The notes below the pieces were generated by a model. The model was not told the origin of the DNA. It did no database searches and worked only from the letters and a program-made list of their open reading frames with translations. A program made the translations under genes and the position numbers. From contig NZ_CP030055.1 in assembly GCF_015291645.1 (NCBI RefSeq), forward strand, positions 5,208,001-5,272,000: a stretch of DNA of 64,000 bases, in the 5' to 3' direction. Shown here piece after piece: positions 7,763 through 16,787 of this stretch (position 1 is the first letter of the stretch; each line of letters begins with the position of its first letter). The DNA comes from Bradyrhizobium sp. CCBAU 53340 (lineage in GTDB: Bacteria; Pseudomonadota; Alphaproteobacteria; Rhizobiales; Xanthobacteraceae).

Positions 7763-8545
7763 ATGAGCGCCCTGACCAACGCGATCGAGATTCTCCGCTG
7801 CTTTTCCAGCGCGCGGCCGGATCTGTCGTTCGCGGATGTGATGGCATTGACAGGCAAACCGAAGAGCTCGACCTCGCGGCTTCTGCGGTCCTTGCGCGAC
7901 TGCGGCCTGCTCGAGCAGGATCCGCACACCCGCCGCTACCGGCCCGGCCTCCTCACCTTCGAGCTCGGCCGGCTGCATCGCGCTCATGACGATCTCATCG
8001 GCATGGCCGAGCGCGAGTTGCGCGAAGTCTGCGCGCGCACCGGACATACCGGATATATCGCCGTGCTCGACGGCTACGAGCAAGTGGTGCTCCGCATCGT
8101 GCCGGGCTCAAATCCCTTGCGCGTCGTCAATCCCCCGGGGCAGCGCACGCCGGCGCTCGCGACCTCGAACGGCCGCGCGATGCTCGCCCGTCTCTCCGAC
8201 GAGGATATCCGCGCGCGCATACCGGCGAGCTATCCAAAGCTGCCGCGCAACTCGCCGCAAAACTTCAAGCAGCTGATGGCGCGGCTCGACGAGATCCGCA
8301 GCACTGGCGTCTCGGAAGCATCAGATGAATCGATCGAGGGCGTCGGCTCGCAAGGCTTTGCGCTCAAGAGCGGCGAGACCGGCGAGATGGTCGGAATCGC
8401 AGTGTCCTATTCGGTGCAGGCAACCACCGCCGCCGAGCGCGCCAATGTCCGTCGCGAACTCGCGACCATGGCCGCCAAGCTTCGACGACTGACCGGCGAT
8501 CCGCTCGATCAGGATGCAGCGCGTAGTCAGACGGGGACGCGATGA
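7763..8545 (+). CDS. IclR-family transcriptional regulator
   Basis: 260 residues. The N-terminal winged helix (about 1-60) reads SALTNAIEILRCFSSARPDL then LTGKPKSSTSRLLRSLRDCG; the C-terminal IclR effector domain includes GHTGYIAVLDGYEQVVLRIV and GVSEASDESIEGVGSQGFA. It is the first gene of an operon: its stop overlaps the permease start at 8542. It likely senses the transported compound or a breakdown product and controls the eight-gene operon. Confidence 0.88.
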   Translation: MSALTNAIEILRCFSSARPDLSFADVMALTGKPKSSTSRLLRSLRDCGLLEQDPHTRRYRPGLLTFELGRLHRAHDDLIGMAERELREVCARTGHTGYIAVLDGYEQVVLRIVPGSNPLRVVNPPGQRTPALATSNGRAMLARLSDEDIRARIPASYPKLPRNSPQNFKQLMARLDEIRSTGVSEASDESIEGVGSQGFALKSGETGEMVGIAVSYSVQATTAAERANVRRELATMAAKLRRLTGDPLDQDAARSQTGTR

Positions 8546-9417
8546 ACAGCGCCGCCAGCCAACGCCCCAACGGCCTTGCGCTCTTTATCCTTCCGAGCGC
8601 CTTGCTGTTCACCTTGTTCTTCTTTCTGCCGATCGGGCTGATGGCCGTGATGAGCGTGCTCACCGGCAATCCGGTGGTGATGCCGAAGGTTGCCTTCACC
8701 ACGCGCCACTATGCCCGCATGATCGGCGATCCCTATTATCTCGAAGTGGTCTGGACCACGATCCGGATCGGCCTCGTGACCACGCTGGTCGCGCTCCTGA
8801 TCGGCTATCCCCTGGCGCATTGGATGGCGCGGATCAAGAGCCGCACCGGTCACGCGCTGCTGCTGATGGCGGTGCTGGCGCCGATGCTGACGGGCATCGT
8901 GGTGCGCACCTTCGCCTGGATGACGCTGCTCTCCGACAAGGGCGTGGTCAACCAGACCCTGATGTCGCTCGGCCTCATCGCCGAGCCGCTGAAGCTGATG
9001 TACACCGAGACCGGCATCGTGGTCGGCCTCGTTCACATCTATGTCCCCTTCATGGTGCTGACGCTGACAGGCGTGATCGGCCGCATCGACGAGCGGCTGG
9101 AGCAGGCAGCGGAAAATCTCGGTGCGAGCCCCTTGCGCGCCTTCCTCGAGGTGACGCTGCCGCTCAGCCTGCCCGGCATCCTCGCCGGCTCGCTGCTGGT
9201 CTTCGCGCTCGCGATCAGTGCCTATGTCACGCCGATCCTGCTCGGCGGCTTCCAGATCATGACGCTGCCGATCCTGATCTACCAGCAGATCTCGGCGAAT
9301 TTCAACGTCGGCTTCGCCGCCGCGCTCGGCATCGTGCTGCTGATCATCTCGCTCGTCCTCGTCATCGCCTATAACCGCGCGCTCGGCCTCGTCTCCGGCC
9401 AGCGTGAATTGCAGTGA
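8542..9417 (+). CDS. ABC transporter permease, spermidine/putrescine (PotB) type
   Basis: 291-residue inner-membrane permease with about six hydrophobic segments. The EAA-type cytoplasmic loop is EQAAENLGASPLRAFLEVTL near residues 188-207, which docks on the ATPase. It is followed directly by a PotC-type permease, a Tat-type binding protein and a PotA-type ATPase. PotABCD-like systems import polyamines but also opines and other amines or small acids, so the substrate must be judged from the catabolic genes behind it. Confidence 0.88.
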   Translation: MNSAASQRPNGLALFILPSALLFTLFFFLPIGLMAVMSVLTGNPVVMPKVAFTTRHYARMIGDPYYLEVVWTTIRIGLVTTLVALLIGYPLAHWMARIKSRTGHALLLMAVLAPMLTGIVVRTFAWMTLLSDKGVVNQTLMSLGLIAEPLKLMYTETGIVVGLVHIYVPFMVLTLTGVIGRIDERLEQAAENLGASPLRAFLEVTLPLSLPGILAGSLLVFALAISAYVTPILLGGFQIMTLPILIYQQISANFNVGFAAALGIVLLIISLVLVIAYNRALGLVSGQRELQ

Positions 9418-9425
9418 GGCCGGTG

Positions 9426-10289
9426 ATGAGCACCTCCACCTCGCACAGTCCATCGCTCGCCCCCGATCACGCTGCGCCTGTGCGTATCGCCGCCGCTCCC
9501 CGGCACTCCGGCCGCCACCTCTATCTCGCCATCAACATCGCCATCCTGGTCTTCCTGCTGGCGCCGATCGCGATCGTCGTCGTGTTCGCCCTGAACCCGA
9601 CACCCTTCATCCAGTTTCCGCCGGTCGGCGTGTCCTTGCGCTGGTTCGAAAAGTTCTTCGCCTCACGCGATTTCATGCAAGCGCTCGGCTTCAGCCTCGA
9701 AGTTGCAGTGCTCACCACGGCGTCGGCGACCGCGCTTGGCGCCTCCGCGGCGCTTGCCCTCGCGCGCGGCAATTTGCCGGGCACGCGGCTGATCGTGGCG
9801 ACCATGCTCTCGCCCCTGATGCTGCCGGCGATCCTCACGGGCCTCGCGCTGTTCCAGACCTATGTGCTGCTCGATGTGGGACGCCCGACCTGGGGCCTCG
9901 TGGCCGGCCACACGCTGGTGACACTGCCATACGTGGTGCGCACGACTCTCGCGGTGCTGCACAATTTCGACACGCGCCTGGAGGAAGCCGCGCAAAATCT
10001 CGGTGCAAGCCCCGTGCGCACCTTCTTCGAGGTGACGCTGCCGCTGATCAAGCCGGGCGTACTCGCCGGCGCCATCTTCGCCTTCATCGTCTCCTTCGAC
10101 CAGTTCCCGGTGTCGCTGTTCCTGGTTTCACCGGGCAACGAGACGCTGCCGGTCACGCTGTTCAACTACCTCAAGTTCGACCTCGACGGCACCATCGGCG
10201 CCGCCTCCGTCGTCTCGATCGTGCTGGCCTTCGTCGTCGTCATCGGGCTCGACCGCACCGTCGGCCTGCGCTCCTACGTCAAATTGTAA
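9426..10289 (+). CDS. ABC transporter permease, spermidine/putrescine (PotC) type
   Basis: 287 residues, about six membrane segments, with the EAA loop EEAAQNLGASPVRTFFEVTL. It has a proline- and alanine-rich cytoplasmic N-terminus of about 35 residues before the first helix. ATG 9426 is preferred, with GTGAGG at 9414-9419 as ribosome site; this leaves an 8-base gap after the first permease. Partner of the PotB-type permease. Confidence 0.87.
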   Translation: MSTSTSHSPSLAPDHAAPVRIAAAPRHSGRHLYLAINIAILVFLLAPIAIVVVFALNPTPFIQFPPVGVSLRWFEKFFASRDFMQALGFSLEVAVLTTASATALGASAALALARGNLPGTRLIVATMLSPLMLPAILTGLALFQTYVLLDVGRPTWGLVAGHTLVTLPYVVRTTLAVLHNFDTRLEEAAQNLGASPVRTFFEVTLPLIKPGVLAGAIFAFIVSFDQFPVSLFLVSPGNETLPVTLFNYLKFDLDGTIGAASVVSIVLAFVVVIGLDRTVGLRSYVKL

Positions 10290-10319
10290 CCACTCATTGT
10301 AACCTCAGGGATTCGAGAC

Positions 10320-11378
10320 ATGATGAAAGCTTTGGGACCGCTCAGCCGCCGCCGCTTTCTGACCGCGAGCGCCTCGCTCGGCATCGGCACCATCGCCGCT
10401 CCTTACGTCGCGCGCGCCGACGACCCGACGCTGCGCATCACCGGATGGGGCGGCAAGTGGGGCGACATCATGAAGGCGGAAATCGGTCCCGCCTTCGAGA
10501 CCGAGTTCAAGTGCAAGCTGCAGATCGATTCCGCCTTCCCATACTTGCCGAAGCTTCAGGCAAGCTCCCGTTCGGCGCCGATCTACGACGTGCTGCACAC
10601 CAATTCCAACGAGCAATGGGCCGCAGCCGAGATGGGGCTGGTCGAGCCGAAGATCGACGCCAAGCTCGTGCCCAACCTCGCTGACGTCTATCCCTACGCC
10701 GTCAGCGAAAAGATCGTCGGCGTCTCGATCTTCACCAGTGCCATTGGCCTGGGCATGCGCACCGACAAGGGCTATGGCAACATCACCTCCTGGAAGGAGC
10801 TGTGGGACGCCAAATATAACGGCGTCCGCGGCGGCTATGTGATTCCCGTCAACAGCCTCGGCCAGGCCTTCCTGATGATGTGCGGCACGCTGTTCGGCAA
10901 GGGCCAGACCGATCTCGACGCGGCCTACACGGCGCTGGAGAAGCTCAAGCCGATCAAGATCGTCGATTTCACCGGCGCAATGGAGAAGATGCTGCTGTCG
11001 GGCGAGGTCGGCCTCTGCGTCATCCACGATTCCGGCATCTATCGTTATGACGGCCAGAACCAGCCGACCGACTTCGTCTCGCCGAGCGAAGGCGTGCTGT
11101 CGCTGGAGCAGGTCCTGACCATCACGCCCGGCAGCAAGATGAAGGAGCTCGCCAACGCCTATGTGAACTACATGCTGCGTCCTGAGGTCCAGAAGCGCCT
11201 CGCGGAGACCGTGTGGTACTCGCCGGCCAACAAGAAAGTGAAGCTCGACGCCAAATATGACGCCAAGCTGCTCACGACCCCGGAGAAAGTCTCGAAGCTG
11301 ATCCAGGTCGACTGGAAGTGGTACAACGAGCGCAAGGACGAGATCGACCAGCGCGTCAACCGGATCTTCCGCGCATGA
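10320..11378 (+). CDS. ABC transporter substrate-binding protein, PotD type, Tat-exported
   Basis: 352 residues. The N-terminus has a Tat signal (LSRRRFLTASASLGIG then ARADD), so the protein is folded before export to the periplasm. The mature part shows the PotD-type opening TLRITGWGGKWGDIMKAEIG and the hinge segment SPSEGVLSLEQVLTITPGSK. In the operon it sits between the permeases and the ATPase. ATG 10320 and ATG 10323 are adjacent starts. Confidence 0.87.
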   Translation: MMKALGPLSRRRFLTASASLGIGTIAAPYVARADDPTLRITGWGGKWGDIMKAEIGPAFETEFKCKLQIDSAFPYLPKLQASSRSAPIYDVLHTNSNEQWAAAEMGLVEPKIDAKLVPNLADVYPYAVSEKIVGVSIFTSAIGLGMRTDKGYGNITSWKELWDAKYNGVRGGYVIPVNSLGQAFLMMCGTLFGKGQTDLDAAYTALEKLKPIKIVDFTGAMEKMLLSGEVGLCVIHDSGIYRYDGQNQPTDFVSPSEGVLSLEQVLTITPGSKMKELANAYVNYMLRPEVQKRLAETVWYSPANKKVKLDAKYDAKLLTTPEKVSKLIQVDWKWYNERKDEIDQRVNRIFRA

Positions 11379-12436
11379 GCGCATCGATCGACATCGCCGG
11401 CGTCAGCAAGGTCTATGACGGCGGCGTCCGCGCGGTGGACGCGGTCGCAATGGACATCAGGCAGGGCGAGTTCTTCTCCCTGCTCGGCCCGTCCGGCTGC
11501 GGCAAGACCACGACGCTGCGCATGATCGCCGGCTTCGAGACGCCCAGCGCAGGCGCGATCCGCGTCGACGGTGCCGACATCACCCATGTGCCCGCGCACA
11601 AGCGCGACATGGGCATGGTGTTCCAGAACTATGCGCTGTTCCCGCATCGCACCGTCGCCGAGAACGTCGCCTTTGGCCTGCGCATGCGCGGGCTCGACAA
11701 GGCGAGCATCGCAGGCAAAGTGAAGGCGGCGCTCGCCATGGTCGAACTCTCCGGCCTCGAAGACCGCCGCCCTGCCCAGCTCTCCGGCGGCCAGCAGCAG
11801 CGCGTGGCGCTTGCCCGCGCCATCGTGATCGCCCCGCGCGTTCTGCTCTGCGACGAGCCGTTAGGGGCGCTCGACAAGAAGCTGCGCCAGCAGATGCAGT
11901 TCGAGCTCAAGCAGCTCCAGAAGAAGCTCGGCCTGACGCTGGTCTTCGTCACCCACGACCAGGAAGAGGCACTGGCGATGTCCGACCGCATCGCGGTGAT
12001 GAATGGCGGCCGCGTCGAGCAGGTCGGCTCGCCGACCGAAATCTACAACAATCCCACCACGCGTTTCGTCGCCGACTTCATCGGTGACACCAACATCTTT
12101 CGCGGCGAGCGTGTCGGGCCGAACCTCGATGTCGGCAATGGCTTGGTCCTCACCCTGCCGCCTTCAATGACGCAGGGCGCGGACGCTCTCTCGGTGGCGC
12201 TGCGTCCCGAGAAGATCCGCCTCTCGCCACGTGTCGATGCTGCCGGCGCTTCTGCACACGGGGTCGTCGAAAACACCAACTTCCTCGGCGGCGCAGTGCT
12301 CTATCGCATCACGCTCGAGGGTGGCCATCGCGTTCTCGTGCAGCAACCCAATGCAGGCACGAGCCGCCTGTTCGTTCCCGGTGACAACGTCACGCTCGAC
12401 TGGACGCCGGCCGATCTCGTCGTCTTGAAGGACTAG
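11375..12436 (+). CDS. ABC transporter ATP-binding protein, PotA type
   Basis: 353-residue ATPase: Walker [10 protein letters not shown], signature LSGGQQQR, Walker [14 protein letters not shown]-loop VTHDQEEAL, and a C-terminal TOBE-like domain from about residue 280. The start at 11375 overlaps the binding-protein stop. It powers the PotB/PotC-type permeases encoded just upstream. Confidence 0.92.
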   Translation: MSASIDIAGVSKVYDGGVRAVDAVAMDIRQGEFFSLLGPSGCGKTTTLRMIAGFETPSAGAIRVDGADITHVPAHKRDMGMVFQNYALFPHRTVAENVAFGLRMRGLDKASIAGKVKAALAMVELSGLEDRRPAQLSGGQQQRVALARAIVIAPRVLLCDEPLGALDKKLRQQMQFELKQLQKKLGLTLVFVTHDQEEALAMSDRIAVMNGGRVEQVGSPTEIYNNPTTRFVADFIGDTNIFRGERVGPNLDVGNGLVLTLPPSMTQGADALSVALRPEKIRLSPRVDAAGASAHGVVENTNFLGGAVLYRITLEGGHRVLVQQPNAGTSRLFVPGDNVTLDWTPADLVVLKD

Positions 12437-12441
12437 CCCCC

Positions 12442-13128
12442 ATGAACATGCCATTGAAGCACCAGCGCATCGGAGTGGTCGTGATCGGCCAGAGCCCGCG
12501 CCCCAGCGTCGCCGCCGAGATCGCCGCCGTGCTGTCGCCCGGTATCCAGATCGAGCTGCGCGGCGCGCTCGACGGCATGAGCCGCGCCGAGATCGACGCC
12601 ATCCCGCCGATGGACGGCTACGACACGCTGTTCACGCTGCTGCCGAACGGCGACGGCGTCACCATCAGCAAGAAGGAAGTGGAGCGTCGCGCCAGCCAGC
12701 AGATTACCCGCTTCAAGCACGAGGGTGTCGGCGTGACGCTGATGGCCTGCACCGGCAAGTTTCCAAATCTCGCGGCCGACGGCCTCGTCATCCTGCCCTC
12801 GGCCATTCTGCACAATCTCGTCGAGGCCGTGCTGCCGAAGGGCCGGCTCGGCGTGTTCTCGCCGCTGCCCGAGCAGACCGCGCTGATCGACAAGAAATGG
12901 CAGCGCGGCGGCGTCGAGGTGGTCGGCATCACGCTGCGTCCAGGCTCCAGCGACGCCACGGTCGATGAGGCCGCTCGCACCATGGCGGACCTCGAGCCTG
13001 ATCTCGTGGTGATGGACTGCATCAGCTACACCAGCGCCAACAAGGCGCGCGTGCGCGCCGCCTATCCCGGCCCCGTGATCCTCGGCATTGCCGCGGCGGC
13101 CCGCATCGTCGAGGAGCTGGTGTCGTGA
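12442..13128 (+). CDS. AroM family protein
   Basis: 228-residue member of the AroM family, whose fold resembles aspartate/glutamate and hydantoin racemases. The family hallmark IGVVVIGQSPRPSV is at residues 9-22; MACTGKFP and MDCISYTSANKARVRAAYPG carry the two cysteines that lie where racemases have their catalytic pair. AroM itself has no firmly known reaction. Being between a transporter and DUF917/hydantoinase genes suggests a racemase or isomerase step on the imported compound (inference). Confidence 0.85.
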   Translation: MNMPLKHQRIGVVVIGQSPRPSVAAEIAAVLSPGIQIELRGALDGMSRAEIDAIPPMDGYDTLFTLLPNGDGVTISKKEVERRASQQITRFKHEGVGVTLMACTGKFPNLAADGLVILPSAILHNLVEAVLPKGRLGVFSPLPEQTALIDKKWQRGGVEVVGITLRPGSSDATVDEAARTMADLEPDLVVMDCISYTSANKARVRAAYPGPVILGIAAAARIVEELVS

Positions 13129-14240
13129 GCACAGTGGAATTGAAGACGATCAGCCTCGAGGACATCGAAGCGCTGGCGGTCGGCGCCTGGATCCTCGGCA
13201 CCGGCGGCGGCGGCAGCCCCTATCTCGGCCTGCTCAATCTGCGCCGGCTCTATGCCGACGGGCACCGCGTGCAATTGATGTCGCCGCTCGACCTCGACGA
13301 CGAGGACTGGGTCGCAGTGGTCTCCAACATGGGCGCGCCGCTGGTTGGCCAGGAGCGCCTCGCCGACAGCCGCAACATCGCACGCGCCGTGCGGATGCAG
13401 GAGGAGATCAACAACATCAAGTTCCGCGCCGTGATGTCGGTTGAGATCGGCGGCGGCAACGGCGTACAGGCGCTGATGGCGGCCGCCCATCTCGGCATCC
13501 CCGTGGTCGACGCCGACTGCATGGGCCGCGCCTTTCCCGAGGCACAGATGACCTCGGTCGCGATCGGTGACCTCCGTCCCTATCCCTGCACCCTCTACGA
13601 TCCCCGCGGCATCGAGGCCGTGGTGACGAAGGTGCCGAGCTGGAAATGGATGGAGCGGGCCAGCCGCAAGATCTGCGTCGAGATGGGCTCGATCGCCTCC
13701 ACCAGCAAGGCGCCGCGCACCGGACGCGAGGTGAAGGACTGGGGCATCCACTTCACAACCACCAAGGCGATCCGCATCGGCCGCGCCGTGCAGGAGGCCA
13801 ACCGCCGTCACGAGGATCCGATCGCCGCGCTGCTCGAAACCGAGGGCGGCAAGAAGCTGTTCACCGGCAAGATCGTCGACGTCGCCCGCCGCACCACCGA
13901 AGGATTTTTGCGCGGCACCGCCATGGTCGACGGCAGCGATTCCGACCGCGGCACCAGGCTCAAACTCTCGTTCCAGAACGAATGGATCGTGGCCTGGCGC
14001 GACGAGGAAGCGATTGCGACCTCGCCCGATCTGATCTGCGTGCTCGACAGCGTCAACGGCCACGGCATCGGCACCGAGACCATCCGCTATGGCCAGCGCG
14101 TCACCGTCGTCGCCCTGCCCGCCCCGCCGGTGTTGACGAGCCCCCGCGGTCTCGACTTCGTCGGCCCGCGCGCCTTCGGCTATGACCTCGATTTCCGTTC
14201 CCTCTTCTCGCCGCAGCGGCCGGAGCTTAAGATCCCATGA
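13125..14240 (+). CDS. DUF917 (S-methyl-thiohydantoin desulfurase-like) family protein
   Basis: 371 residues. The N-terminal signature IEALAVGAWILGTGGGGSPY is at residues 10-29, with further conserved MGAPLVGQERL and ADCMGRAFPEAQM segments. From memory, Pfam now names the DUF917 domains after an S-methyl-thiohydantoin desulfurase; many members are uncharacterised and sit next to hydantoinase genes. It overlaps both neighbours by ATGA/GTGA-type junctions, so AroM, DUF917 and hydantoinase are made together. The precise substrate is unknown. Confidence 0.85.
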   Translation: MSTVELKTISLEDIEALAVGAWILGTGGGGSPYLGLLNLRRLYADGHRVQLMSPLDLDDEDWVAVVSNMGAPLVGQERLADSRNIARAVRMQEEINNIKFRAVMSVEIGGGNGVQALMAAAHLGIPVVDADCMGRAFPEAQMTSVAIGDLRPYPCTLYDPRGIEAVVTKVPSWKWMERASRKICVEMGSIASTSKAPRTGREVKDWGIHFTTTKAIRIGRAVQEANRRHEDPIAALLETEGGKKLFTGKIVDVARRTTEGFLRGTAMVDGSDSDRGTRLKLSFQNEWIVAWRDEEAIATSPDLICVLDSVNGHGIGTETIRYGQRVTVVALPAPPVLTSPRGLDFVGPRAFGYDLDFRSLFSPQRPELKIP

Positions 14241-15790
14241 AGCGTATTGGCATCGATGTCGGCGGCACCAACACGGACGCCGTGCTGATCGTCGACGAGA
14301 AGGTCGTCCATTCCGTCAAGCGCCCGACCACATCAGACGTCACCTCGGGCATTCTGGACGCGCTCAAGGCGCTGCGCGCCGAGCCGGCCGCCGCCGTGAA
14401 AGTCGACGCGGTCGTCATCGGCACCACGCATTTCATCAATGCCGTGGTGCAGCGCCGCCACGTGCAGAAGATCGGCGCGATCCGCATCGGCATGCCCGCG
14501 AGCGCCTCGCTGCCGCCGTTCTGCGACTGGCCGACGGATCTCGCCTCGCTCGTCAACGGCGAGATCTTCATGCTGGAAGGCGGCCACGATTATGACGGCC
14601 GACCGTTCATGCCGCTCGACGTCGCCGGCCTCAAGAATGCCGCGCGAAAAATCAAGGACGCCGGCCTGCGTTCGGTGGCGGTGTGCTCGAGCTTCTCCCC
14701 GCTCGATCCCTCCTGCGAGACGACCGCGCGCGAGATCCTCGCCGACATCTGCCCCGATGTCGCGGTGACGCTGTCGCATGATCTCGGCCGCATCGGCCTG
14801 CTCGAGCGCGAGAATGCCGCGCTGCTCAATGCCTCGCTGCACGACCTCGCCGTCACTACCGTCGCCGCCTTCCGCAAGGCGATCGCCGACAGCGGCATCG
14901 ATGCGCCGCTGTTCCTGACCCAGAACGACGGCACCGTGATGCAGGCCGAGATCGCCACCGCCTTCCCGGTGATGAGCTTCGCTTCCGGCGCCACCAATTC
15001 GATGCGCGGCGCCGCGCACCTCTCCGGCCTCGACGATGCCATGGTCGTGGACGTCGGCGGCACCACCAGCGACATCGGCCAGCTTCGTCACGGCTTCCCG
15101 CGCGAGGCCAATGCCGTGGTCGAGGTCGGCGGCGTGCGCACGCTGTTCCGGATGCCTGATCTCTTGTCGATCGGGCTTGGTGGCGGCAGCCATGTCGACG
15201 AGGACCCGGTGCGCGTCGGCCCGCTCAGCGTCGGCTATCGGTTGACGTCGGATGCGCTGGTGTTCGGCGGCTCGCGCCTCACCGCCACCGACGTGGCAGT
15301 CGCAGCCGGCCTGATCGACATCGGCGACCGCTCGCGCGTTGCGAACTTGCCGAAACGCCTGATCGATGCCGCGCTGCGCGATGCCTGGCGCAAGCTGGAG
15401 GAAGACATCGACCGCATGAAGACCGAGGCCGGCGACGTGCCGCTGCTCGCGGTCGGCGGCGGCGCCTTCCTGGTGCCGGACCGCCTGCCCGGCATTTCCG
15501 AGATTGTGCGCGTGGCGCATGGCGACTGCGCCAATGCCGTGGGGGCTGCGATCGCGCAGGTCTCCGGCGAAGCCGATCAGGTGTTCCGCGATCTCAGCCG
15601 CGAGGATGCGATCGCCGCCGCGCGCGACATCGCGGCGGACCGCGCGGTCCAGGCGGGTGCTGCGCGCGACAGCCTCAAGACCGTCGATGTCGAGGACATG
15701 CCGATCGCCTATCTCCCCGGCAACGCACTGCGCGTCCGCGTGCGTGTTGCGGGCGCGATCGCCGATCCGGATCTGCCTGCGGCGGCCTAG
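14237..15790 (+). CDS. Hydantoinase/oxoprolinase family protein (HyuA-like)
   Basis: 517 residues with the actin-like ATP-binding opening IGIDVGGTNTDAVLIVDEKV, a second phosphate motif VVDVGGTTSDIGQL near residue 275, and GGGSHVDEDPVRVGPLSVG. Family members use ATP to open cyclic amides such as 5-oxoproline or hydantoins. It is shorter than N-methylhydantoinase A (about 690) and lacks a HyuB partner, as is common for forms paired with DUF917. Last gene of the IclR operon. Confidence 0.87.
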   Translation: MKRIGIDVGGTNTDAVLIVDEKVVHSVKRPTTSDVTSGILDALKALRAEPAAAVKVDAVVIGTTHFINAVVQRRHVQKIGAIRIGMPASASLPPFCDWPTDLASLVNGEIFMLEGGHDYDGRPFMPLDVAGLKNAARKIKDAGLRSVAVCSSFSPLDPSCETTAREILADICPDVAVTLSHDLGRIGLLERENAALLNASLHDLAVTTVAAFRKAIADSGIDAPLFLTQNDGTVMQAEIATAFPVMSFASGATNSMRGAAHLSGLDDAMVVDVGGTTSDIGQLRHGFPREANAVVEVGGVRTLFRMPDLLSIGLGGGSHVDEDPVRVGPLSVGYRLTSDALVFGGSRLTATDVAVAAGLIDIGDRSRVANLPKRLIDAALRDAWRKLEEDIDRMKTEAGDVPLLAVGGGAFLVPDRLPGISEIVRVAHGDCANAVGAAIAQVSGEADQVFRDLSREDAIAAARDIAADRAVQAGAARDSLKTVDVEDMPIAYLPGNALRVRVRVAGAIADPDLPAAA

Positions 15791-15967
15791 GCGTCGGCCA
15801 AAATCTGAAAAACAACCCCATGCACAGTAGCCGGTGACCGATAGATCAATGGCTCAGGCCAGCAGCCCGGCGATTTGACACGTCGGGCAAAACAGGAGCA
15901 TATTGCCAACATCGGAAAATCCGCAGAACGAACCGCGGTCACGCCTGTGGCTGATGCTCGTCGGTTG

Positions 15968-16414
15968 CTACTTTTGCTGAATACGGTTCAGATAATCGAT
16001 AACCGCGAGAATCCGCGTTCGCACGACAACTTCCGGGCTCTGCTCGGGTCCGGCCTTTTGCCAGTAGTACGGATCGACATGATGCGGCAAGTTCACGATG
16101 GGATTGAACCGTTCTCCCCATATCGGCATTTCACGCGTGCCGTGAGCGGCAATCGTCTTCGATCCATAGATGGTTTCGTAGACAGCGTTCGTTGGAAAGA
16201 CGCCGTTGTTGTTCTTGGCCAACATCGTCAGATCTGCAGGCTGTACCTTGAGCTGTTCGCTGACGGGTCCTTTGCCTCGTCCGTCCGCACCATGACAGCT
16301 CGCGCACGACGACTGAAATTCTGACTTGCCAATGTCGATGTCTTCGGCCTGGGCCGCACCAGCCAGCCCGGCAAGTCCGGCGATCATCAACGATTTCAGG
16401 CACCAGTTCATCAT
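15968..16414 (-). CDS. Small periplasmic c-type cytochrome
   Basis: 148 residues with a signal peptide (cleavage likely after AAQA, about residue 23). One haem site CASCH is at residues 37-41, and a likely Met ligand is in REMPIWG near residue 96, so it is a class I cytochrome c. The partner oxidoreductase is not in the neighbourhood. Start is ATG 16414 or 16411. The upstream 373-base gap (16415-16787) holds only repeats. The 177 bases downstream (15791-15967) hold nothing recognisable. Confidence 0.87.
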   Translation of the reverse strand: MMNWCLKSLMIAGLAGLAGAAQAEDIDIGKSEFQSSCASCHGADGRGKGPVSEQLKVQPADLTMLAKNNNGVFPTNAVYETIYGSKTIAAHGTREMPIWGERFNPIVNLPHHVDPYYWQKAGPEQSPEVVVRTRILAVIDYLNRIQQK

Positions 16415-16533
16415 GGCCGCGCCCCAGTTTTCGGGTGAACCTTCCTAGCAGCCCCCATTTGGTTGGGTTTGACGCAGGTCAACGATCTCCAGGACGCAGA
16501 TGTGTCCTGGCATCTTACTGATGCCCGCAACAT

Positions 16534-16592
16534 CATCCTTAGGCTCCCCGCACGGTGCTTTGCACCGCACGGCTCGCACCTCAGGGTGACGG
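16534..16592. repeat. Palindromic repeat, family C (short copy)
   Basis: Runs from CATCCTTAGGCTCCCCGC through GCACGGTGCTTTGCACCGC, an inner hairpin, to CTCGCACCTCAGGGTGAC. It shares its outer ends with the longer copy at 16631-16775. Confidence 0.7.
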
Positions 16593-16630
16593 CAGCATGA
16601 CTGTTGCCAAGACGAAACAACTCTCATCCC

Positions 16631-16775
16631 GTCATCCTGAGGCGCGAGTTCGGCAGCGCGATCGCGCTGCCGGGCGAGCCTCGAAGGATGGACGGCCGAG
16701 ACGCAGCCGGGCCGTCGCCCTTCGAGGCTCCCGGCGCGATGCTTCGCATCGCGCCACTCGCACCTCAGGGTGACG
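16631..16775. repeat. Palindromic repeat, family C (long composite copy)
   Basis: Begins GTCATCCTGAGGCGCGAG and ends CTCGCACCTCAGGGTGAC (reverse complements). Inside are smaller hairpins, for example GGCAGCGCGATCGCGCTGCC and GGCGCGATGCTTCGCATCGC, and an inverted pair GCCTCGAAGG / CCTTCGAGGC. It looks like nested copies of one element. It lies just before the 3' end of the ABC binding-protein gene. Confidence 0.75.
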
Positions 16776-16787
16776 GTTCTGCGCTCC

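Noticed and set aside
16534..16775. CRISPR array
   Set aside because: The repeats are nested palindromes of unequal length without regular spacers, and no cas gene is present.
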